64,000 bases of DNA from Syntrophales bacterium (GTDB lineage Bacteria; Desulfobacterota; Syntrophia; Syntrophales; UBA5619): the NCBI GenBank assembly GCA_023229765.1, contig JALNYO010000001.1, forward strand, positions 124,001 to 188,000, read 5' to 3'. The translations under genes were made by a program, and so were the position numbers. How positions within the stretch are numbered: the first letter of the stretch is position 1; each line of letters opens with the position of its first letter. This document shows positions 17,911 to 24,518 of this stretch, piece after piece. The notes below the pieces were generated by a model, which worked only from the letters and a program-made list of their open reading frames with translations, was not told the origin of the DNA and did not search any database.

Positions 17911-18163
17911 GGTCAGGGCAGGTCAGGGCAAAAGTACCCCGCCTTGACCAAACGACCCGCGCCAGTGCTGGTTTGGTCAGGGCGGTCAGGGCGGTCAGGG
18001 CAAAATTCATCATCTACACACATGCACGCGCGCGTGTGTTCCCTTCTTTTTATCATTTCCTTTTCACTATTAAAGAAAGTGCCCTGACCGCCCTGACCCG
18101 CTCAATAAAAACAAGTACTTTCACCCTGACCGGGCGCCCTGACCTGCCCTGACCGCCCTGACC
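17911..18163. other. Iteron-like inverted array, putative replication origin
   Basis: GGTCAGGGC occurs five times in direct orientation (starts 17911, 17921, 17975, 17984, 17993). Its reverse complement GCCCTGACC occurs five times (18081, 18090, 18136, 18146, 18155), plus one imperfect copy at 18123. Between the arms (18002-18080) is an AT-rich stretch with an alternating purine-pyrimidine segment around CACGCGCGCGTGTG. The array fills the 458-base gap after the primase-helicase gene. Iterons around an AT-rich centre beside a replication gene fit an origin. Confidence 0.6.
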
Positions 18164-18177
18164 GAAGGAGGAGAAGC

Positions 18178-18561
18178 ATGGATTTCAACAAATACGACCC
18201 GCTGAAAGAACAGAACCAAGGGGAAAAAGCCATGACGTGCGGGGTTGATGTCACGAAGGATGACCCGGTTTGCTTCCCACCCTGGATGTCCAGCGCGTCG
18301 GTGATCCTCCTGATCGAATACCTGAAGAAATATCCAGACAAGGGGGTGATTTTGTACGAGCGCTTCGGAACGGTCGGCCTGAAGTTTAAACCAGGAATCA
18401 ACGGAGCCGACATAAAGAATGGGAGAGCTGAGATCGCGATGAACACGCTCGGTCTCCTGCAGGATGCGACGGCCGGTCTGAAGGAGATGATCTCCAGAGG
18501 GATAGAGATCCCAATGCTGATACGTACAGATGGTCCGTCATTATCGGCGGGTCCTTCCTGA
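18178..18561 (+). CDS. Phage hypothetical protein
   Basis: AAGGAGGAG lies just before ATG 18178, giving a 127-residue soluble protein (central region SVILLIEYLKKYPDKGVILY). No family is recognised. It follows the putative origin directly and begins the second early block, so a replication or recombination accessory role is possible but unproven. Confidence 0.6.
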   Translation: MDFNKYDPLKEQNQGEKAMTCGVDVTKDDPVCFPPWMSSASVILLIEYLKKYPDKGVILYERFGTVGLKFKPGINGADIKNGRAEIAMNTLGLLQDATAGLKEMISRGIEIPMLIRTDGPSLSAGPS

Positions 18562-18631
18562 AGCTCTTGAATCATACGGAACGCAGAACCCCGAAAAGTC
18601 ACTACTTCGGAAGAAAAAAGGGAGTGGAAAA

Positions 18632-19084
18632 ATGGAAGTTATGGGAATTGAAGCAATAAATTATGAGACGCCTCCAGCGCATGTTTTCATCCCGGCGGAT
18701 GTCACCACAGACTTTCGGGCCGGGTTTTTGGATGAGGTGGCCTGCAGGCGATGGATCCTGACCACGATTCACAGCACCGTCCCGATCACCTGCCCGGAAT
18801 GCCGTAACCCCTTAACCGACATAGCCTTGCAGCGATTCTGGGAAGGGCGCCGGATCTGCTGCCGCGCCTGCGGGAAGTTTTTCACCGCCCTGACCGGGAC
18901 CTTCCTCGCTGGATGCCACATGAATTTTCAGGAGGTCATGCTCCTTGCCGTCTTTTTGCACTTCAATATTCCTGCCCGCGAGATTGCGCGCATTTTGCGG
19001 ATCAGCTCCGAGACGGTCCGCCTCTGGGAAATCAAGTTTGCCACGCTCGAACGAATGAAAGGGATGGAGGGCTCCCATGCCTGA
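18632..19084 (+). CDS. Zinc-ribbon and HTH protein, putative phage transcription regulator
   Basis: From ATG 18632 (GGGAG upstream) the 150-residue product has a zinc ribbon (CPEC and CRAC, about residues 50-80) and a helix-turn-helix (IPAREIARILRISSETVRLWE) near the C-terminus. This resembles the N-terminal part of IS1595/IS1-type transposases without the catalytic domain, an arrangement also seen in phage regulators. The stop overlaps the ParB-like gene start by 8 bases. Confidence 0.6.
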   Translation: MEVMGIEAINYETPPAHVFIPADVTTDFRAGFLDEVACRRWILTTIHSTVPITCPECRNPLTDIALQRFWEGRRICCRACGKFFTALTGTFLAGCHMNFQEVMLLAVFLHFNIPAREIARILRISSETVRLWEIKFATLERMKGMEGSHA

Positions 19085-19781
19085 AGTTCATTGCGCGCAT
19101 GACAAGATGGTGGCGATCGGAGAGCTGAAGCCGAACCCACGGAACCCGAATATCCACCCCGAGAAGCAGATCATTCTTCTGGCCAGGATCATCGAGGCCC
19201 AGGGATGGCGATCGCCGATCACGGTCAGCAACCTGACGGGGTTGATCGTCCGCGGCCATGGCCGTTATGAAGCCGCCCGCTGGCTTGAATGCGCTGAGGT
19301 TCCTGTCGATTTTCAGGATTACGCGAGCGAGGCCGAAGAGTGGCAGGACCTCCTCGCCGACAACCGGATCGCCGAGCTTTCCCAGGTTGATGACGACCTC
19401 CTCTGTTCGATCCTGCAGGACATCGATCTGGACGTCGAGCTCGCCGGGTACGACACCAAGTTCGTCGCCGAGCTGCTCGCCCGGAAGGAAGTCGGCGAAC
19501 TGAGACGGGAGATCCTCGCCGAGGAGGAATACCAGGAGGCGCGCAACACGGCTGACCGGATCATCGAGGCGATGACCGAGAAGGTCCGCCGCCTGGCCGA
19601 TACCGATCCCGAGCGCCTGAACTCCGCGGTCGCGGTCGTCATCCAAAAAGGCCGCGGCAACCAGACCCTCTTCTTCCTGGCCGATCCGAACACCGCCGAC
19701 GCCGTGACTGAGCTCCGCCGCTTGGCCGACGCAGAGGAGCATTCACCACTTGAATCCCTGATGGAGGCGGCCGCCCCATGA
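19077..19781 (+). CDS. ParB-like nuclease-domain protein
   Basis: The 234-residue protein starts with a ParB/Srx-type domain: LKPNPRNPNIHPEKQI, then IVRGHGRYEAARWL, with GHGRYEAA matching the GxxR motif. A charged helical C-terminal half follows. Phage ParB-domain proteins of this type usually sit beside DNA methyltransferases or PP-loop enzymes; here it overlaps the PP-loop gene by 4 bases. Partition is unlikely because no ParA is present. DNA binding, or CTP-dependent clamping or nicking, is inferred. Confidence 0.78.
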   Translation: MPEVHCAHDKMVAIGELKPNPRNPNIHPEKQIILLARIIEAQGWRSPITVSNLTGLIVRGHGRYEAARWLECAEVPVDFQDYASEAEEWQDLLADNRIAELSQVDDDLLCSILQDIDLDVELAGYDTKFVAELLARKEVGELRREILAEEEYQEARNTADRIIEAMTEKVRRLADTDPERLNSAVAVVIQKGRGNQTLFFLADPNTADAVTELRRLADAEEHSPLESLMEAAAP

Positions 19782-20659
19782 AAACAATCCTCGCGATCAT
19801 CGACGCCGCCATGAAGGAGCACCCCCGCGCCGCCCTGGCCTTCTCCGGCGGGACCGACAGCATGATCCTCCTTGACATCATCTACCGAATGACCTCCCAC
19901 CGCCCCCTGGTCGTCTTCTCCGACTCCGGCCTGGAGTATCCGGAGACGCTTCCGTTCGTCGAAGAGGTCTGCCGGTCTTACGGCGCCGAGCTCCACGTCG
20001 CCCCCGCGCCACGCACCCCCGAAGATCAGTGGCGCCGGCAGGGATGGCCGATGCTTGGCAAACTCGCCGCCCGGATCTGGATGCAGAAGCACCGCGGCCG
20101 CGGCTTCGGCTTCAAGCTGGACGTCTCCTCCTGCTGCAGGAACATGAAGATCGTACCATGCCGCCGCCTCACCAGGAAGCTTGGTTGCACGCTTCAGTTC
20201 ACCGGCCAGCGCGGCGGCCAGGATGACATACTTCGAGGCCTCCGGGCGATCAAAGACGGCGCCACCCACTATGTAAAGGCTGACAAACTTGCCATCTGCA
20301 ATCCGCTCCTTGGATGGACCGACATGATGGGCCGCCGCTATATCCGCTGCCAGGGCCTGCCCGTACACCCGGCCAAAGCCCGCGGCGCCGTCACGATCGG
20401 CTGCGTCTGCTGCGGGGGAGGCTCCCAGTTCACCGCGAGCGCCTTCCGGATCCTCCGCCGTGTCTGGCCGGAGGCATGGCGGCGCTACATCGTCGAGGAT
20501 GCCATGGGCGAGATCATCCTGGCAGTCAAATATGACAGACCGCTGGCCATCGTCCGGCAGGCGATCGAGGGCCTCGGGGGACTAAAGGCCCTCGCAACCG
20601 AGCGTCCCTGGGTGTTCGACTTCACCTCCCGGTCGCCGCTGCCCGGATATGAAAAGTAA
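19778..20659 (+). CDS. PP-loop ATPase, phage PAPS-reductase-like protein
   Basis: The N-terminal PP-loop is SGGTDS (residues 23-28) followed by VVFSDSGLEYPET, as in PAPS reductases and DndC. Cysteine clusters (SSCCRNMKIVPC, and GCVCCGG near residue 210) could hold a metal or Fe-S cluster. Phage homologues are commonly called phosphoadenosine phosphosulfate reductase family, but true sulfate reduction is doubtful. Nucleic-acid thiolation or another adenylation-dependent modification fits the ParB/methylase neighbours better (inference). Confidence 0.75.
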   Translation: MKTILAIIDAAMKEHPRAALAFSGGTDSMILLDIIYRMTSHRPLVVFSDSGLEYPETLPFVEEVCRSYGAELHVAPAPRTPEDQWRRQGWPMLGKLAARIWMQKHRGRGFGFKLDVSSCCRNMKIVPCRRLTRKLGCTLQFTGQRGGQDDILRGLRAIKDGATHYVKADKLAICNPLLGWTDMMGRRYIRCQGLPVHPAKARGAVTIGCVCCGGGSQFTASAFRILRRVWPEAWRRYIVEDAMGEIILAVKYDRPLAIVRQAIEGLGGLKALATERPWVFDFTSRSPLPGYEK

Positions 20660-20680
20660 ATGAAGGCTATAGAATTATTT

Positions 20681-21304
20681 TTACCAGGAGGTCGGCTTAT
20701 GGATCGATGTATTGGGAATCGGATCGGGCAATTGCGATATGCTCAGGACGCCTTTTCTGATGGTTTTCATAAAAGTGGCATGCTGGCAGAGTTCATGCGA
20801 CGCCCTGCTGACAGGGCTTATGATTCCAACCGTTTTGTGAAGTTGCTGTTTGACGATTCTCATGGCTTCCGCCAGATCGCTATCATTGGAAATGACCACG
20901 GCACAATCATATTGATCCAGCCATGCATCATTCAAAAGATGAACGGAAAGATTGACGTCGGAGCCCTTTTCTTCCGTTTTTATGATCCTGGCAAACTTGA
21001 GGGGGTTGGAATTGGCAATAGGCGCGCTGACCTCATGGCTGAGAAAGTGCCCGTAGTGAACGCTTATCTCGGGGATATATGTCTCCAGCGCTCTGATGTA
21101 GGTCTTTTGGCGTATGGGTTGGTGTGGATCCAGGCGACCGCTGACCAGGGCGGTATAGTATTTAATGGCCGTGATGTTGTGCTGAGGTCCCAAGAGATGG
21201 GCAATCATGGTCTTCAGATCGAGCCATTTGTACGGCGTGCCCTTCACCGCGCGGTAGTAAAGGTTGAAGCCATCGATATAGACGTATGTACGGCAAGGTG
21301 TCAT
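20681..21304 (-). CDS. NYN-domain (LabA/DUF88-type) protein
   Basis: From ATG 21304 the 207-residue protein starts with YVYIDGFNLYYRAV, the classic NYN metal site (D-x-x-N). KGSDVNLSVHLLNDA and CAVVISNDSDLAEAMR supply the remaining acidic residues. This is the LabA/DUF88 branch, a putative RNase. It is transcribed against all its neighbours, like an independently regulated insertion. Its leader carries a terminator-like hairpin directly before the start. The long plus-strand frame over it (20660-21511) is a shadow. Confidence 0.85.
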   Translation of the reverse strand: MTPCRTYVYIDGFNLYYRAVKGTPYKWLDLKTMIAHLLGPQHNITAIKYYTALVSGRLDPHQPIRQKTYIRALETYIPEISVHYGHFLSHEVSAPIANSNPLKFARIIKTEEKGSDVNLSVHLLNDAWLDQYDCAVVISNDSDLAEAMRIVKQQLHKTVGIISPVSRASHELCQHATFMKTIRKGVLSISQLPDPIPNTSIHKPTSW

Positions 21305-21448
21305 AGAAAAAAGCAGGGGCCGCTTTCGCAGCCCCGCACCCCGGGTCGAAACCACGGGGGAAGTAGTGATGAGTTGAAAGATTTCTTAAATGAGCACAGG
21401 GGAATCATAATGTGCCGGCGAGTCTACATCAAAGGAAAGTTTTGTCAA
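21305..21448 (-). promoter_or_regulatory. Promoter and terminator-like leader of the second NYN gene
   Basis: On the minus strand TTGACA (21448-21443) and TAGACT 16 bases further form a possible promoter similar to that of the first NYN gene. Just before the ATG a hairpin GGGGC-TGCGAAAGCG-GCCCC (21335-21316) is followed by TGCTTTTTT (21315-21307). A terminator between promoter and start codon suggests attenuation. The T-run also occupies the ribosome-site position. Confidence 0.5.
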
Positions 21449-21477
21449 GTGAATTTATTCACGGTGAATTTATTCAC
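21449..21477. repeat. Tandem palindromic operator-like repeats
   Basis: The 14-bp palindrome GTGAATTTATTCAC occurs twice (21449-21462 and 21464-21477), one base apart, directly upstream of the -35 of the second NYN gene and 35 bases before the plus-strand gene at 21512. Likely a regulator-binding site. Confidence 0.55.
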
Positions 21478-21511
21478 GGCAGCCCTTAACGAAATGGAAA
21501 CGGAAGTTTGA

Positions 21512-21808
21512 ATGATCGATACCGCCTACTTCGAGAACCTGACCCCGCGGCAGCAACTCAACGACCTGATGCACAAGTTCGCCCAGGTCAACGGCCTGCC
21601 ATACGGCGAAAGCTGGCGGGAGTTCGAGCGGCGGTTTTACATCTACCACCGAATCAAGGTCTCCTACATGAGATGGAGCTATTGCCAGGACCACCAGGTA
21701 TGGCTGACGATGCCCGCCTTTCTGGAGGCGACCGAGCGCCTCGACCAGGCCCTGGCGATCGCCCACGAGATGACGGGAAACATACTGCGCGGAGGTACAA
21801 TCCAGTGA
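21512..21808 (+). CDS. Phage hypothetical protein
   Basis: A 98-residue soluble protein rich in aromatic residues (RRFYIYHRIKVSYMRWSY) with helical N- and C-terminal parts. No known domain. Its TGA overlaps the next gene's GTG, indicating a translationally coupled pair ahead of the ParB-methyltransferase gene. Confidence 0.55.
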   Translation: MIDTAYFENLTPRQQLNDLMHKFAQVNGLPYGESWREFERRFYIYHRIKVSYMRWSYCQDHQVWLTMPAFLEATERLDQALAIAHEMTGNILRGGTIQ

Positions 21809-21942
21809 GCGTTAAACTCTTTCCGACCATTCTGATCATTCTCGATGTCTTGGCCGCCGTTGCCTACATTCCCGAAGGGGACTGGCGGCATGTTGTTTAT
21901 TGGCTGTCCGCCGCCGTATTAACCGTGACTGTGACCTATTAA
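21805..21942 (+). CDS. Small membrane protein, 45 residues
   Basis: The GTG start at 21805 overlaps the previous stop (GTGA), and GGAGGT lies about 9 bases upstream. The product has two hydrophobic stretches (FPTILIILDVLAAVAYI and VVYWLSAAVLTVTV) joined by a short charged loop, so it is probably a two-helix membrane hairpin. Function unknown. The methyltransferase gene starts 10 bases later. Confidence 0.5.
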   Translation: MSVKLFPTILIILDVLAAVAYIPEGDWRHVVYWLSAAVLTVTVTY

Positions 21943-21952
21943 AGGAGGCCCC

Positions 21953-23314
21953 ATGCAATTCCGAACCATGAAGTTTGCCGATCTGATCCCCGCGGATTAC
22001 AACCCGCGCAAGGCGCTCAAGCCAGGCGACAGGGAATACGAGAAGCTCCGCCGCTCCCTCGAGGAGTTCGGCTGCGTCGATCCACTGGTCTGGAATCTCC
22101 GCACCGGCCGGATCGTCGGCGGCCATCAGCGGCTGACCGTCATGCTGGATCTCGGCTGGACCGAAGGGGATGTCTCCGTCGTCGATCTCCCCGAGGAAAA
22201 GGAGAAGGCCCTCAACATTGCCCTAAACAAGATCTCCGGCGAGTGGGACATGGACCGTCTCCGGGAGCTTCTTGTCGATCTCGAGGCCTCCGATCTCGAC
22301 GTCACGCTGACCGGCTTCGATACCGAGGAGCTCGCCGACATCATGCCGAAGGATCAGGACAGGGAACCGGAAGAGGACGGCTTTGATGGCGAGGCGGAGG
22401 CCGCAAAGATCGTCGACCCCGTCACGCGCCCCGGCGACCTCTACCTCCTGGGCGACCATCGCCTCCTTTGTGGAGAGACCGAAGACACCCGGGCGATGCA
22501 ATACCTCATGGACGGCCGCTTGGCGGATCTGGTCTGGACGGATCCTCCCTATAACGTCGACTACCACAACGACAAAGGTGAGGGACTGGAGAACGACAAC
22601 CTCCCGCCGGAGGTATTCCAGAAGATGATCGACTCAGCTTTCCAGAACCTCTACCTTTATACCCGGCAGGGCGGCTGCTTTTATGTCTCCCATTCCGACG
22701 TCGGCGGCCTGACCTTCCGGTCCGCCCTGGTTGCCTCGGGCTTCATCATGAAGCAGTGCCTGATCTGGGTGAAAAGCGGCGCCGTCCTCGGCCGGCAGGA
22801 CTACAACTGGAAGCACGAGCCAATCCTCTACGGCTGGAAACCGGGCCGGGCGCACTATTTCTGCATGGACTACACGCTGACGACGGTGATCGACGAGGAT
22901 GTCGATGTCTCGAAGATGAAGCGGGAGGATCTGGTCGCCTTGGTCAAGGAGCTGAGAAAGTGCCAGGCCACGACGGTGATCCGTGAAGACCGACCGTCCC
23001 GCAATGCCCTCCATCCGACGCAAAAACCCATCCCCCTCGTCGGCCGGATGATCCGCAACAGCACGCCGAACCGTCAGGGCGTTCTGATCCTGGACGGCTT
23101 CGGTGGATCAGGCACGACGCTGATGTCCTGTGAGCAGATGGGGCGCGAATGCTTCACCATGGAGAAGGACCCCGTCTACTGCGATGTGATCGTGAAACGA
23201 TGGGAGCAGTTCACCGGGAGGAAGGTTTGCTTAATTTCGGCCGGGGTAGGGGAGGGCGCTGCCGTCCAGGCGGAAGACCTTGGTGGGGTGGTACCAGTTC
23301 AGCCTCCGGGCTGA
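21953..23314 (+). CDS. ParB-domain / DNA methyltransferase fusion
   Basis: The N-terminal ParB/Srx domain (about 1-110: IPADYNPRKAL, IVGGHQRL) is joined to an N6-adenine/N4-cytosine methyltransferase with catalytic DPPYNV at D197 and SAM motif FGGSGTT at about 383-389. DPPY before the SAM motif is the beta-class order. Such fusions are common in phages and modify their own DNA against host restriction. No restriction partner is seen. AAAGGAGG precedes the ATG. The 3' end overlaps a minus-strand gene. Confidence 0.9.
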   Translation: MQFRTMKFADLIPADYNPRKALKPGDREYEKLRRSLEEFGCVDPLVWNLRTGRIVGGHQRLTVMLDLGWTEGDVSVVDLPEEKEKALNIALNKISGEWDMDRLRELLVDLEASDLDVTLTGFDTEELADIMPKDQDREPEEDGFDGEAEAAKIVDPVTRPGDLYLLGDHRLLCGETEDTRAMQYLMDGRLADLVWTDPPYNVDYHNDKGEGLENDNLPPEVFQKMIDSAFQNLYLYTRQGGCFYVSHSDVGGLTFRSALVASGFIMKQCLIWVKSGAVLGRQDYNWKHEPILYGWKPGRAHYFCMDYTLTTVIDEDVDVSKMKREDLVALVKELRKCQATTVIREDRPSRNALHPTQKPIPLVGRMIRNSTPNRQGVLILDGFGGSGTTLMSCEQMGRECFTMEKDPVYCDVIVKRWEQFTGRKVCLISAGVGEGAAVQAEDLGGVVPVQPPG

Positions 23315-23401
23315 TTCATAGGTGATGACGCGGCAAGGCTCGACGGCGAGGATGGTTTCGATATGGCCATAGAGGGTGATGACTTTTTGATCCTTTTCCA
23401 T
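23231..23401 (-). CDS. Small hypothetical protein, convergent with the methyltransferase
   Basis: From ATG 23401 (AGGAG 8 bases upstream) a 56-residue protein is read. Its C-terminal 27 codons overlap the methyltransferase 3' end on the other strand. A possible promoter lies upstream (TTGACT, 17 bases, TACCTT at 23458-23430). The sequence GHIETILAVEPCRVITYESA suggests a compact beta-rich protein. Function unknown. Confidence 0.5.
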   Translation of the reverse strand: MEKDQKVITLYGHIETILAVEPCRVITYESARRLNWYHPTKVFRLDGSALPYPGRN

Positions 23402-23516
23402 TTTGTTTCTCCTTTTGGACGTTTTGGAAAAGGTAACTCCTAAAGGGGGCTTAGTCAAGTTATATCATTAATATTGTTGATTATTAATTGAATAAAGGCA
23501 GCAAGTAAAAGGAAGA

Positions 23517-23595
23517 GCGGATAGCATTCAAGGGGAGTGGCAACTCCCGAAGAACCTATGCGATGGGCATAGGGCGCCGAAGCGCTACCATCCGC
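23517..23595 (+). ncRNA. Predicted structured RNA (closing stem plus three hairpins) before terminase
   Basis: GCGGAT (23517-23522) pairs with ATCCGC (23590-23595). Inside are GGGAGT-GGCA-ACTCCC (23533-23548), CCTATGC-GATGG-GCATAGG (23555-23573) and GCGC-CGAA-GCGC (23574-23585), forming a compact four-way junction of 79 bases. It ends 35 bases before the terminase small-subunit gene. I do not recognise it as a known riboswitch or ribozyme. As DNA it could instead be part of the cos or pac packaging site. No protein-coding signal is seen here. Confidence 0.55.
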
Positions 23596-23630
23596 GTGAG
23601 AGCCGATATCACGAAAGGGGCCTCATGTAA

Positions 23631-24518
23631 ATGGTAAAGGATCGTAAAAAGACCATAGCGGCAGATGATTGGGATCGCGCGAGCAACGCGCAGCGCGCCT
23701 GGATGATCTGCCGTGCGATCTCGGAAGGGAAGATGGATCAGGAAAAGATCAAGCGCCTGCTCGACGTCGCCGATCAACAGGACCAGATCAAACTGAAGGT
23801 CCTCCATAACGCCGTCGTCAAGTGCATCAAAGACTACCAGACGGAATCCACCTCCGCCCGCCTGAACGACTGGCAAAAGGCCGAGGGGGCATTGGAGACG
23901 TTTGTCGTCGATCTCTGGGAAAAACATTTTCAGGACGAAAAGACCCTGTCCAACATCCTGGCTGTGGTCGATTATCTGTCCGGACAGGGATGGAAGGTCC
24001 ACAAGAGCGCCGTCTACAACCACAAAAAAGAGGGAAGGATCCGCCCGCAGGCAGACGGCTCCTTCCGAATCTCCGACGTCGAACGCTATGCAGAGACCTA
24101 CCTCAAGCGCAAGGATGGCAGCGAGTCCGGGAAACTCGACAAGCTGCAGGAGCGGAAGCTGACCGCTGAGATCGCGAAGACCGAGGCTCAGACCGAGCAC
24201 TGGGTGAACAGGGCTCGAGCGTCCTCCGGATCGTACGTCCCAAAAGAACAGCACGAGCGGGATCTCGCTCGCCGCGCCGCTGTCTTCCGGTCCGACCTGG
24301 AGACCTTCGCCCGATCGGAGGCATCCGAGATCGTCAGCCTCGTCGTCGGCGACGCTGGGAAAATCCCGGAACTGGTCACCTGGCTCCTTGGCCGCTTCGA
24401 TGGATTCCTCTCCGCCTACGCTGAAGAGCGGGAATTTACGGTTCCTCTTCTGCCGGCGGAGAAGGAGACGGATGTCGATCCTGATGACGATGAGGCTGAA
24501 GACAATGAGGAATCATGA
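23631..24518 (+). CDS. Terminase small subunit (Nu1-like)
   Basis: The 295-residue protein sits directly before the large terminase gene, with a 4-base overlap. Its middle has a DNA-binding pattern (LSGQGWKVHKSAVYNHKKEGRI split by a turn, then RISDVERYAETYL), like winged-helix Nu1-type subunits that recognise the packaging site. A long charged helix (about 165-230) and an acidic C-terminus (DPDDDEAEDNEES) follow. The ATG has only AAGGGG about 13 bases upstream. Confidence 0.75.
   Translation: MVKDRKKTIAADDWDRASNAQRAWMICRAISEGKMDQEKIKRLLDVADQQDQIKLKVLHNAVVKCIKDYQTESTSARLNDWQKAEGALETFVVDLWEKHFQDEKTLSNILAVVDYLSGQGWKVHKSAVYNHKKEGRIRPQADGSFRISDVERYAETYLKRKDGSESGKLDKLQERKLTAEIAKTEAQTEHWVNRARASSGSYVPKEQHERDLARRAAVFRSDLETFARSEASEIVSLVVGDAGKIPELVTWLLGRFDGFLSAYAEEREFTVPLLPAEKETDVDPDDDEAEDNEES

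Noticed and set aside
17670..18152. Plus-strand frame with VRAVRAVRA repeats
   Set aside because: It runs out of frame through the primase end and the iteron array. The peptide repeat is just the translation of the 9-bp DNA repeat, and there is no ribosome site.
17911..18163. CRISPR array
   Set aside because: The repeats are only 9 bp, often adjacent, in two orientations, without spacers of regular length and without cas genes.
20660..21511. Long plus-strand frame of 283 codons
   Set aside because: It lies wholly over the NYN gene on the other strand, which has clear catalytic motifs. The plus frame has no recognisable domain.
23517..23595. tRNA gene before terminase
   Set aside because: The overall shape is four-armed, but loops are 4-5 bases, there is no T loop or anticodon loop of seven and no CCA.
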